Assembly (NCBI RefSeq): GCF_037094465.1
Contig: NZ_CP146609.1
Coordinates: 3,467,501 to 3,531,500 of the forward strand
Length of the DNA stretch: 64,000 nucleotides
Direction of reading: 5' to 3'
Source of the DNA: Pseudodesulfovibrio sp. 5S69
GTDB lineage: Bacteria > Desulfobacterota > Desulfovibrionia > Desulfovibrionales > Desulfovibrionaceae
Below the pieces are notes generated by a model. That model worked only from the letters and a program-made list of their open reading frames with translations. It was not told the origin of the DNA and ran no database searches. A program made the translations under genes and the position numbers. Below are positions 34,901-42,490 of the stretch, piece after piece. The first letter of the stretch is position 1. Each line of letters begins with the position of its first letter.

Positions 34901-37900
34901 GCAGATCGCCCTGAACGCTTCATTCGCAGATGTCCCGTATGGACCGGATGAAGTTGACCTGATCGAGTGTCACGGCACCAGCACCAATCAGGGAGACCGG
35001 GAGGAGATACGTGCTCTGGCCGCCGTCTTCCCCCAAAACGGCAAAACGGTTCTTTCTTCGTTCAAGTCTCAAATCGGTCACACCCTGGGCGCCTCAGGCA
35101 TCACCAGTCTCATTCGAGGCGTCAACGCCATGAAGCACGGCGTACTTCCCGCCAGCTTAAACCATGACACACCAGACCCTGAAATCGGCATTAAAAACAC
35201 GGGGCTCAGAATATTGTCCAAGCCCGAGCCATGGCCCTCTCCCGAGGGGCGCCCCCGCCGCTTACAGGTCAACGCATTCGGTTTCGGCGGTGCGAGTCTT
35301 GTTGTCCATCTGGAAGGCACTGAGGCTGACAGGGATCGTGTCTGGAGCGGTGAGGGGTGGGAGCCTGTCCAAAAGGCCGCGGCACCGAAAGGCGGACTCG
35401 TGGCCTATCCGATCAGGGGTGCTTTCGGATCAGCGCGTGTTGCTACCGCGCAAGCCTCCCGGACTGAGGTGGAATCCCTGCTCGCCGGACTGAAGGGCAA
35501 GGATGCAATTTCAAATAGATTTTTGAGAAAGCTGGCGAGCAACGACGTCTTCGTCGGACAGGAAACGTCCGGTAAGGGCCTGGCCTGGGTGTTCTCCGGC
35601 CAGGGGGGCTGGTACATCGGTATGGGCAAGGAGCTGTATTCCACAGTTCCCGGCGTCCGGGAGACCCTGGATTTCCTGAACGGGCATGCCGACTTCGATC
35701 TTCTTGACCTTATGTTCGAGGCTGCCCCGGAGAAATTGCAGAAGACCAGATGGCAGCAGCCCGCGCTGTTCGCCTTGGAATACGCCATAGCCAAACACCT
35801 GGTGGATTCCGGTATGCGCCCGGATGCGGTAGCAGGCCACAGCCTCGGCGAATTCACCGCCCTGTGCGTTGCCGGCGTGCTTTCTGCCGAAGACGCATTC
35901 ACCCTCGTATGCAATCGCGGCCGCATCATGGACGAGGCAGCTGAGGCAGCCGACGATCCCGGCGGCATGGTGGCCACCAATACCCCACTGGACATCCTCA
36001 CCAGAAAACTGAAGCGTTTCCCGAACGCAATCATCACCAACTACAATTCACCCGGCCAGACCGTACTCGGAGGCCCTGCCGACCTGCTTGACGATCTGGT
36101 GATCGAGCTCAAAGATCAGGGCTTCCTTGCAATACGGCTCAAAGTCAGCATGGCTTTTCACTCCAGCATCATGGCCGGTGTCCGTGACGCATTCCGGTCC
36201 GTGCTCAACAACGTCACTTTCAATGCACCGGCTATTCCCGTGGCCTCCAACGTGACCGGCGAAATCCATGAGAACTCACCGGAGGCCATCAAGAACACCA
36301 TGGTCGAACACCTGGAGAGTCCTGTTCTCTGGACGCAGAACACCTACACACTCTGGGAAGGGCTACAAATCCGTTCCTTCCTCGAAATAGGCCCCTCGGA
36401 CACGTTGTGCACATTTATCGGAGACATCCTGCCCAAGGCGGAATGCCGGGCCACCTGCAGGGAAGCCCACGAACGGAACCAACTTCTGAACAGCTCGGCA
36501 TGGCTGTGTGCCAAAGGCTACGGGAACATCACGGACGGACCGGTCATTGACCTCAACGAAACAGCAAGCCCGGCCCCCATCGCCAAGCCGGCAGCCAAGG
36601 CCTCGGCAAGCGGCGGTTCCATCCTCGAACAGGTCATTCAGATCATCATGGACTCCACAGGCTATGAGCGCGATGAGATCGAACCGTCCATGAATATCCG
36701 CCAGGACCTCAATATTCGTTCCAGCCGACTGCCGGTGATCATGGACGAGGCGGAACATATCTTTGATATTGAAATTCGCATTGAAGATTTCATCGGAGTT
36801 GAAACAATCAACGATCTGGCTACCCGCATTGCGGAAATCAAAGGTGTCGACATCAACGCCGATACCGCGCCTGCGGCTGCGAGCACGAGCGGCAAAAAGG
36901 ACGTCCTTGAACAGGTCATTCAGATCATCATGGACTCCACAGGCTATGAGCGCGACGAGATCGAACCGTCCATGAATATCCGCCAGGACCTCAACATCCG
37001 TTCCAGCCGACTGCCGGTGATCATGGACGAGGCGGAAAAGACCTTTGATATTGAAATTTGCATTGAAGATTTCATCGGAGTTGAAACAATCAACGACCTG
37101 GCTACCCGCATCGCGGAAATCAAAGGTGTCGACATCAACGCCGATGCCGCGCCTGCAGCTGCGAGCACGAGCGGCAAAAAGGACGTCCTCGAACAGGTCA
37201 TTCAGATCATCATGGACTCCACCGGTTATGAGCGCGACGAGATCGAACCGTCCATGAATATCCGCCAGGACCTCAACATCCGTTCCAGCCGACTGCCGGT
37301 GATCATGGACGAGGCGGAAAAGACCTTTGATATTGAAATTTGCATTGAAGATTTCATCGGAGTTGAAACAATCAACGACCTGGCCAGCAAAATCTCGGAG
37401 CTCAAGGGTGGAGCACCTGTCACAGCAAAAACGTCGGCAAAAAGCGGAGCTGCCGATCCAGCAAAAACGGCAGCCGAGCCCGAGGCCGCCAAAGCCCCAT
37501 TGCCGGTTCTGCGTTATGATTTTGCCGAAAGTGTTGCCGACGCCCCTGCCGGTCCGCCCGCCTATACAGTAGGCGGAAACGCGATTGTCGTAGCAACCCT
37601 TGGAGGGTCCAGCCTGTCCGACGCGACACTGGCATGGGTTGCCGACAAGCTGCAAAGCGACGTCGTCACGGCGGACCTGACTGAAGAAATTCCAGTTAAA
37701 ACCCTTGCCAAGTGTCAGGGACTCATCCTGCTCCTTGACGAGGCGGAAAACCGAGACAGCACCCAAACCATAGAAATTCTGTCGCAAATATTCCCTGCCA
37801 TGAAAGCCTTTGCCGCCAACAGAACAAAGCAGTTCTGCATCGCCATGGGCAAAGCTCCGAAAGGCGTTGCCCTTAGCGAGGTCGGCGAAGGCGTACTCGG

Positions 37901-39773
37901 CATCCTCCTTGCCGCGGCCATGGAATACACATCCACGGTCTTCCGTTACGCTGCCGTTGAGCATGGAATCGGTATTGCCGACGTCCTTGATCGCTGCGTG
38001 TCCAGCAAAGAGCGAACTGTGGACCTCGTTTTCAGGAATCAGGGCGTCATGACCCGGACAGCGCAGCCCGTCGCCTTCAAGACTGGAGAGCAAAAAAACA
38101 GAATCAAGCCCGACGATGTGGTGGTCATTACCGGCGGAGGCAAGGGAGTTACGGCTGCCGTGGCTGAATCCGTGGCCGCTCTGGACGTGAAGCTGGCGCT
38201 GCTTGGCAGAAGTCCTGAAACAGCGCCAGACACGGCATCGACCATCAGCAATCTGAAAGGACTCGGTTGCCAGGTAATGTACCATTCCTGCGACATCGCC
38301 GACGCCAAAGCCGTGGAAAAGGCCGTCAACTCCATCGCCGCCGAATATGGTCGAGTGGACGCGGTCATACACGGAGCGGGCCTTCTCAAAGACAGCTTCC
38401 TGCAACTCATGGAACCTGAAGATTTCAAGCTTGTCCTCAATGTCAAATTGCAGGGAATGAGGAACGTGGTCGAAGCCGCATCCAGGCACGGTCTGGAGTT
38501 CGCGGCCGCCTTCTCTTCCGTGGCAGCTTGGCATGGCAACGTCGGACAGGCGAACTATTGCGCGGCCAACCGGGCCATGGCCGCCTACCTGAATTCCCTT
38601 ACCGACCGAGGCATCGCCGGGAAGGCACTCTGGCTGCCGCCCGTGGACGGCATCGGCATGGCCAATGACCCCGAAGTCAAAAAGCTTCTGGCCATGAAGA
38701 GCATGGGACAAGCCTATGTTCCCATCGCCTCCCTGTCAAAGCTCATCCGCCTTGAAATCGCCACGGAAACGTCCGGATGGACCATGCTCTCCCGCCCGGT
38801 CAAGGACCCGGCCAGCGGCAAGCGTTTCCCCGCCGGACCTGAACAAGATGCATTAGGCCTTGCCGTTGGCGATCTGCCCATGATCGATACAGTCTCCGAA
38901 CTGATTCTCGAAATACCCGAGATCCGAATCAAGCGGGCCGTTTCCCACGCACGGGACCCCTGGCTGCCGAACCACAAGCCGTATCCGATGCTGAAATACC
39001 CACTCTTCTCGGCTGTCATGGCTGTGGAAAGTTTCCTGGAAACCGCCAAGGCGCTCTATCCAGAGTTCACTCCGACCGGCGTCAGGAACGTTCGCTTTTT
39101 GGATATGATCCCTTGCGCTGAAGCAACGACACGCGAACTGAGCGTCGTTGCCCGTGGAAGCAGCACCAGCATCGGCAAAACTCTGGTCTCGACCTCGCTT
39201 GCCTGCCGCGACATGTCACCCAAAGGCCGACAGCTGGATCGCTGGAACGACTGCTATACCGCAGAGGTCGCCATGGCGGCGGCCTCAACGCCAAAGCTCA
39301 AGAATCCGATCATGGAAGGGACTGCCCCCCTGCCATCCGCATCGCTTTCTCCTTCCGAAATCACTGATGTATATGCGAAATACACGGCCCAACTCAATAG
39401 GTATCAGGTTATCAAAGAGATCACCGGTGCCGACGAGCACGGGGTCACAGGCGTCAGCATCTATGGTGAGGAAAAAGACTTTTCCGCAAAACGCGCGTCA
39501 TATCAGTATTCGCCCTATCTGCTGGAAGCCTTGATGCAGTTAGTCCTGTTCCAGCCCCTGGCAATAGGTGGGGAACTCTCTCCCTTCCTCCCGGTGGGTA
39601 TAGGCGAAATGCAGTTTTCCCGGCGGTGCGAACCAGGAGAGACCGTGATGCTTAAGGCGCGACTGCGCAAATCCGTTGAAGGCGGCTCCTCTTGGGACGG
39701 CGTGGCCCTGGACGATGAGGGCAATGTGCTCATGATCGTTGAAGGCCTCTTCATGAAACGCATACCGAACTAG
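31929..39773 (+). CDS. Iterative Pfa-like lipid/polyketide synthase (NPD-KS-AT-ACP3-KR-DH)
   Basis: 2,614 residues, one chain. Order: 1-320 degenerate NPD-like half-barrel; ~320-620 nitronate-monooxygenase/PfaD-like flavin domain (EGNEAGGH, His462; AGGIYD; GADGVQMGT); KS ~673-1130 with Cys874 (GAACASS), His1015 (HGTST), His1051 (KSQIGHT); AT ~1217-1500 with Ser1305 (GHSLGE) and His1411 in AFHS, the malonyl-type pattern; three ACPs at ~1565, 1660 and 1754, serine in NIRSS; KR ~2058-2300 (TGGGKG, Ser2197, Tyr2210, Asn2214); C-terminal double-hotdog DH-like region with His2349 and Glu2533. This equals PfaA's order with PfaD's reductase fused in front; no CLF, no FabA-type DH. Probable product: a reduced long acyl chain. 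The PPTase follows 11 bases on. Confidence 0.85.
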   Translation: MTSLLYLTNIPQASTEAPISDSAFILDQSFLAPAAVQASRLHEATEVYLRSTQLLAPEFESAAKALEGSRVWVEILPSELLDVQETLSSLQKFSAMAIVPVTGNHAFAKTWLEANPEGSIALKGVESSGLVSADSIQVLYSAVGKEAGGASIYVWGGLGTSEAAAAFIGSGAAGVVFESVHWLNSVMGLTDVGKDKIRKLRYDSTTVVGTSTGMPWRFFDKGNSKAVRQLTKTVDCLGDKKPEEAGRQLALEVMGQAVEPLSSDFSAAELIPLGPEAAFASSFEKKYGSSMSAFTKFAADIRSLLESSPQRLKRFDASPAAASLGVNYPIIQGGMTWITDNFAFAREVERAGALPTITLGMRNTRNLEQDFGAIHEEMGDRPYAINALLLDENPFRDEQLAWIEKIRPPFVTIAAGDPAFVKQFAKLDIRVIYLAATVDLLKLAVKAGADFVVLEGNEAGGHVGENSTLSLAQAASVLRQEMPDFFAKTKIIIAGGIYDRKTAYRAAMLGADGVQMGTAYLATREIIETGALRQQYQKLIVEAKPGGTVLSGESIGLRVRSLKTPKLNDICTMERDLVAKSVEESERRMALEKVSVGTLFVAARGINREDGTPLSDEYCLREGQFMSGAVSGNISSSMTLDDLHSKVASGPMLIHGLPKSEMATATGAGSGHERIAITGMAAVNSLGNNYQDIFEASVNLKSGVSTIPAKRWDHSKHMKPGARMPNVYTNVGAFIDIEITRKDINVSPQDFRTMAESTRLTLLLAKQALEESGLLNSDIEKSRIAVITSQNSAETASTFKDQLIHVYAEEIVDNLAKSIPMTAEQRTAAINDMRDIGTRPDDTTLIGRLNCTAAGYICNQYALNGPSYSVGAACASSLIALHCALMLLRQGIIDAAVIGGGEEILTPGHYYEFCAIGSLAGMSGVKRTPAECSRPFDKNRDGFVLGEGGSMVVIERESVARARGAKSHAYITGIGACTNHEGIVESISASQQIALNASFADVPYGPDEVDLIECHGTSTNQGDREEIRALAAVFPQNGKTVLSSFKSQIGHTLGASGITSLIRGVNAMKHGVLPASLNHDTPDPEIGIKNTGLRILSKPEPWPSPEGRPRRLQVNAFGFGGASLVVHLEGTEADRDRVWSGEGWEPVQKAAAPKGGLVAYPIRGAFGSARVATAQASRTEVESLLAGLKGKDAISNRFLRKLASNDVFVGQETSGKGLAWVFSGQGGWYIGMGKELYSTVPGVRETLDFLNGHADFDLLDLMFEAAPEKLQKTRWQQPALFALEYAIAKHLVDSGMRPDAVAGHSLGEFTALCVAGVLSAEDAFTLVCNRGRIMDEAAEAADDPGGMVATNTPLDILTRKLKRFPNAIITNYNSPGQTVLGGPADLLDDLVIELKDQGFLAIRLKVSMAFHSSIMAGVRDAFRSVLNNVTFNAPAIPVASNVTGEIHENSPEAIKNTMVEHLESPVLWTQNTYTLWEGLQIRSFLEIGPSDTLCTFIGDILPKAECRATCREAHERNQLLNSSAWLCAKGYGNITDGPVIDLNETASPAPIAKPAAKASASGGSILEQVIQIIMDSTGYERDEIEPSMNIRQDLNIRSSRLPVIMDEAEHIFDIEIRIEDFIGVETINDLATRIAEIKGVDINADTAPAAASTSGKKDVLEQVIQIIMDSTGYERDEIEPSMNIRQDLNIRSSRLPVIMDEAEKTFDIEICIEDFIGVETINDLATRIAEIKGVDINADAAPAAASTSGKKDVLEQVIQIIMDSTGYERDEIEPSMNIRQDLNIRSSRLPVIMDEAEKTFDIEICIEDFIGVETINDLASKISELKGGAPVTAKTSAKSGAADPAKTAAEPEAAKAPLPVLRYDFAESVADAPAGPPAYTVGGNAIVVATLGGSSLSDATLAWVADKLQSDVVTADLTEEIPVKTLAKCQGLILLLDEAENRDSTQTIEILSQIFPAMKAFAANRTKQFCIAMGKAPKGVALSEVGEGVLGILLAAAMEYTSTVFRYAAVEHGIGIADVLDRCVSSKERTVDLVFRNQGVMTRTAQPVAFKTGEQKNRIKPDDVVVITGGGKGVTAAVAESVAALDVKLALLGRSPETAPDTASTISNLKGLGCQVMYHSCDIADAKAVEKAVNSIAAEYGRVDAVIHGAGLLKDSFLQLMEPEDFKLVLNVKLQGMRNVVEAASRHGLEFAAAFSSVAAWHGNVGQANYCAANRAMAAYLNSLTDRGIAGKALWLPPVDGIGMANDPEVKKLLAMKSMGQAYVPIASLSKLIRLEIATETSGWTMLSRPVKDPASGKRFPAGPEQDALGLAVGDLPMIDTVSELILEIPEIRIKRAVSHARDPWLPNHKPYPMLKYPLFSAVMAVESFLETAKALYPEFTPTGVRNVRFLDMIPCAEATTRELSVVARGSSTSIGKTLVSTSLACRDMSPKGRQLDRWNDCYTAEVAMAAASTPKLKNPIMEGTAPLPSASLSPSEITDVYAKYTAQLNRYQVIKEITGADEHGVTGVSIYGEEKDFSAKRASYQYSPYLLEALMQLVLFQPLAIGGELSPFLPVGIGEMQFSRRCEPGETVMLKARLRKSVEGGSSWDGVALDDEGNVLMIVEGLFMKRIPN
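36618..37406 (+). repeat. Three tandem ACP-coding repeats, 282 bp each
   Basis: Leu codons opening each copy lie at 36624, 36906 and 37188, an exact 282-base (94-residue) period. Copies 2 and 3 are almost identical in DNA; copy 1 differs in a few codons (HIF and EIRI instead of KTF and EICI). The linker between copies (DINADxAPAAASTSGKK) is repeated too. Each copy has DLNIRSSRLPVI at the phosphopantetheine site. Confidence 0.92.
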
Positions 39774-39784
39774 GCGCCTTTCGC

Positions 39785-40339
39785 ATGATTCTCTTCTGCA
39801 ATGGTATGAGAATCGCCGTTCATCAAGCTTCAGTCGGCACTGATCGACATGCGCTTATTGAAGCCTCCTGCCACGATTTGACATTTGATGCGCAAGGCTT
39901 CTCGCTCGTGCGAGGGAAGCTGGGCGCACCGAAATTAATCGGGAAAACACCTCCACCAGCCATCTCGTTCACCACTTCCGGTGAAACGCTGTGGTGCGCC
40001 GTATCCTTGAGCCGGGGGCTCGGCATCGACGTGGCCTGCCCTGAAGAATTCATGCAGCCATATCCGGTACCACGTGTCTTTGATCCAACCGAAATAAAAC
40101 TCACCGAAACGTTTGTCCACGATCCGTTGTCGCGCCTTGCCCTGCTGTGGAGTCTCAAGGAAGCAGTGGCCAAGGCCTTGGGGACGGGGTTTAATACCGT
40201 CGACCCCGGAGAGTTGACGGCAACCGCTCTGTATGAGAAAGACGACAAGCTCAGCGGGACTATAGCGACGCCCAAGGGGGAACTCCCGATTGTAGCGGTA
40301 CCGGTGAACAATTGCTGGCTGGCCCTTGCACAACAATAA
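39785..40339 (+). CDS. 4'-phosphopantetheinyl transferase
   Basis: 184 residues, the short Sfp/PfaE-like type. It loads the phosphopantetheine arm onto the ACP serines. The magnesium site is GIDVACPEEF, and the second motif WSLKEAVAKALGTGF matches the W-x-x-KEA-x-x-K pattern. It starts 11 bases after the synthase stop, so its partner is almost certainly the three ACP domains encoded just upstream. A second ATG at 39806 is possible. Confidence 0.9.
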   Translation: MILFCNGMRIAVHQASVGTDRHALIEASCHDLTFDAQGFSLVRGKLGAPKLIGKTPPPAISFTTSGETLWCAVSLSRGLGIDVACPEEFMQPYPVPRVFDPTEIKLTETFVHDPLSRLALLWSLKEAVAKALGTGFNTVDPGELTATALYEKDDKLSGTIATPKGELPIVAVPVNNCWLALAQQ

Positions 40340-40356
40340 GAAAGCCGAAGAGATAC

Positions 40357-41478
40357 ATGTCTAAATTCAAAATAATTCCAGTCCGTTCTTCCGGGGAGAT
40401 AAAGCAGTTTGTCGATCTGCCCTGGACAATATACAAAGACTCCCCCAACTGGGTGCCACCGATCAAGAAAAACGTTATGCAGCTGTTGACTCCGGGCAAA
40501 CACCCCTTCTGGGAATTCGCCAACCGCGAACTCTTTCTTCTTAAACAGGGTCGGAAGGTTATTGGTCGGATCGCCGCCATCGTTGATGACAATTACAACA
40601 AGTATCACCATGAGAAAGCCGGGGGCTGGGGCTTTTTCGAATGTATTGACGATCAGGAAGCTGCCAACATGCTTTTTGACGCAGCCGAGGTATGGCTTCG
40701 TGAGGCGGGCATGGAATACATGCACGGGCCGTTCAATCCATCCACCAACTATGAGGTCGCCATGCTCATCAAGGGCGGGCAAGTTCCGCCGGTGCTCATG
40801 ATGACCTACAACCCAGATTATTATCCGGCGTTGGTGGAAGCCTCGGGCCAAACCAAGGAAAAGGACCTTTTCGCTTTCAAGTTCAACCGGGGCCACCAGT
40901 TGCCCGAGTGGGTGACCAAGATTGCAAACCGGTTGGTGGACAAGGGAGAAGTCACCATACGCCATCTGGACATGAAAAAACTGAATGAGGAAGTGGTCCT
41001 CATGAATACGCTGTACCGGGCTGCTTGGGCAGACAACTGGGCCTTTGTCCCGGCCACGGATGCTGAAATCGCCATCCAGGCCCATGAACTCAAAGACATC
41101 ATCGAGCCCCGTCTGGCCTTTTTCCTCTACCATGGCGATGAACCCATTGGCGTCGGCGTCATCCTCCCGGACGCCAACCCGCTCCTCAAGGAATTCAACG
41201 GAAAGCTCGGCGTCACCGCCCTCTACAAACTGCTGCGCCACAAATCCAAAATCATCGGCACGCGCTGTATCATTTTCGGCGTCAAGCCCAAGTACCACCA
41301 GACAGGCGTGCCGCTTGTCGCCCTGGATTACATCATGAAGATGAGCGAGGAATTCCCCCAATACAAACACATCGAAATGAGCTGGACCCTGGAGGACAAC
41401 GCAGGTATCAACGACTTGCTGGAGGATTTTGGGGGCGACCTCTACAAAAAATATCGTATTTATCGCAAGGATTTCTAG
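40357..41478 (+). CDS. GNAT-fold acyltransferase-like protein (YghO-like)
   Basis: 373 residues from ATG 40357 (MSKFKIIPVRSS), with GAAGAG nine bases upstream; a start at 40312 would overlap the PPTase. Family text: YKDSPNWVPPIKKNV, HPFWEFANRELFLL, MHGPFNPSTNYEVAMLI. These proteins resemble E. coli YghO and have a GNAT-type fold of unproven function. Placed right after a PPTase and an acyl synthase it could take the finished acyl chain from ACP, but that is inference. Confidence 0.7.
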   Translation: MSKFKIIPVRSSGEIKQFVDLPWTIYKDSPNWVPPIKKNVMQLLTPGKHPFWEFANRELFLLKQGRKVIGRIAAIVDDNYNKYHHEKAGGWGFFECIDDQEAANMLFDAAEVWLREAGMEYMHGPFNPSTNYEVAMLIKGGQVPPVLMMTYNPDYYPALVEASGQTKEKDLFAFKFNRGHQLPEWVTKIANRLVDKGEVTIRHLDMKKLNEEVVLMNTLYRAAWADNWAFVPATDAEIAIQAHELKDIIEPRLAFFLYHGDEPIGVGVILPDANPLLKEFNGKLGVTALYKLLRHKSKIIGTRCIIFGVKPKYHQTGVPLVALDYIMKMSEEFPQYKHIEMSWTLEDNAGINDLLEDFGGDLYKKYRIYRKDF

Positions 41479-41487
41479 GACATCACC

Positions 41488-42477
41488 ATGCGCGTTTTGG
41501 TTACGGGTGCAGCAGGCTTCGTCGGTAGCCATTTGGCAGAGGCGCTTGCAGCCGACGGCCATGACGTAACCTGCCTGCTTCGCCCAAACAGCAATCCACG
41601 TTGGCTGGCCAACTCATCGTTGTCCTTTGTCGATTGCGGCATGGATTCACCAAAGGCCATGGCCGGGCCCGTCGGCAACAGCGACATGATCTTTCATGTG
41701 GCCGGTGTAACCAAGGCCAGCACCCCGCAAGGCTATTTTAACGGCAATGTCAACATCACCCGCAATCTCGTGAAAGCCGTCAAGACTCACGGTCATCGGG
41801 TCAAGGCGGTAATCGGCGTTTCAAGCCAAGCGGCAGCAGGCCCGCATCCAGGGCCGGAGGGGCTGGACGAGATCGCAACGCCCGCCCCTGTTTCCTACTA
41901 TGGGAAAGCGAAACTGCAATCAGAACAAGCACTCATGGAGCTCGCCGACTTGACTGCGGTGGGCATCGTCAGGCCATCCATGGTCTATGGCCCAAGGGAC
42001 TATGCTTTTCTCCCTCTATATTCAGGGGCCAGACTCGGTCTTTTCCCTGTCCCCGGTAGCCGCAAGACACTCATGAGCATCATTCACGTCAACGATCTGG
42101 TCCGGGGCATCGTTTCCCTGGGGAACAGCCTGCTGGACGGGGATGTCGATTCGGGCAATGTCTATTTCCTCTCTGGCCAGACCGCATCCTGGTCGGGAAT
42201 CGGCAAGGCTATCGGAGACGTCGTCGGGCGCGGGCAGATGCTATTCCCCATCCCGCTTTTCGCCATCGGCGCGGTAGCCATGGTCAATGGCGTGCTGGCC
42301 CGTCTCGGATTGCCGACCAACCATCTGCTGCCGGACAAATGGCGGGAAGCCAAACAGTCGGGATGGGTATGCACCCATGGCCGCGCCAATGCGGATTTCG
42401 GGTATTCCCCCCAAATCAGCCTTGAAGAAGGGATGCGCGGTACCATCCAATGGTGCCGGGAAAACGGCTTGTTGTAA
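41488..42477 (+). CDS. NAD-dependent epimerase/dehydratase (extended SDR)
   Basis: 329 residues. The Rossmann motif VTGAAGFVGSHLAEAL opens the protein; the catalytic YxxxK is SYYGKAK, with Ser in GVSSQAA. The type is close to 3-beta-HSD-like and dihydroflavonol-reductase-like SDRs, so both sugar and lipid substrates are possible. It is the last gene of the synthase operon, nine bases after the GNAT gene, and ends 13 bases before a convergent asparagine-synthase gene. Confidence 0.85.
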   Translation: MRVLVTGAAGFVGSHLAEALAADGHDVTCLLRPNSNPRWLANSSLSFVDCGMDSPKAMAGPVGNSDMIFHVAGVTKASTPQGYFNGNVNITRNLVKAVKTHGHRVKAVIGVSSQAAAGPHPGPEGLDEIATPAPVSYYGKAKLQSEQALMELADLTAVGIVRPSMVYGPRDYAFLPLYSGARLGLFPVPGSRKTLMSIIHVNDLVRGIVSLGNSLLDGDVDSGNVYFLSGQTASWSGIGKAIGDVVGRGQMLFPIPLFAIGAVAMVNGVLARLGLPTNHLLPDKWREAKQSGWVCTHGRANADFGYSPQISLEEGMRGTIQWCRENGLL

Positions 42478-42490
42478 GACGACAGCCCCT

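Noticed and set aside
36618..37406. CRISPR-like array because of regular repeats
   Set aside because: Period is 282 bases and the units are in-frame ACP domains. No CRISPR array was seen anywhere in the window.
36363..38711. 782-codon minus-strand frame opposite the synthase
   Set aside because: Its repeats simply mirror the ACP repeats; the plus-strand protein has intact domains and motifs.
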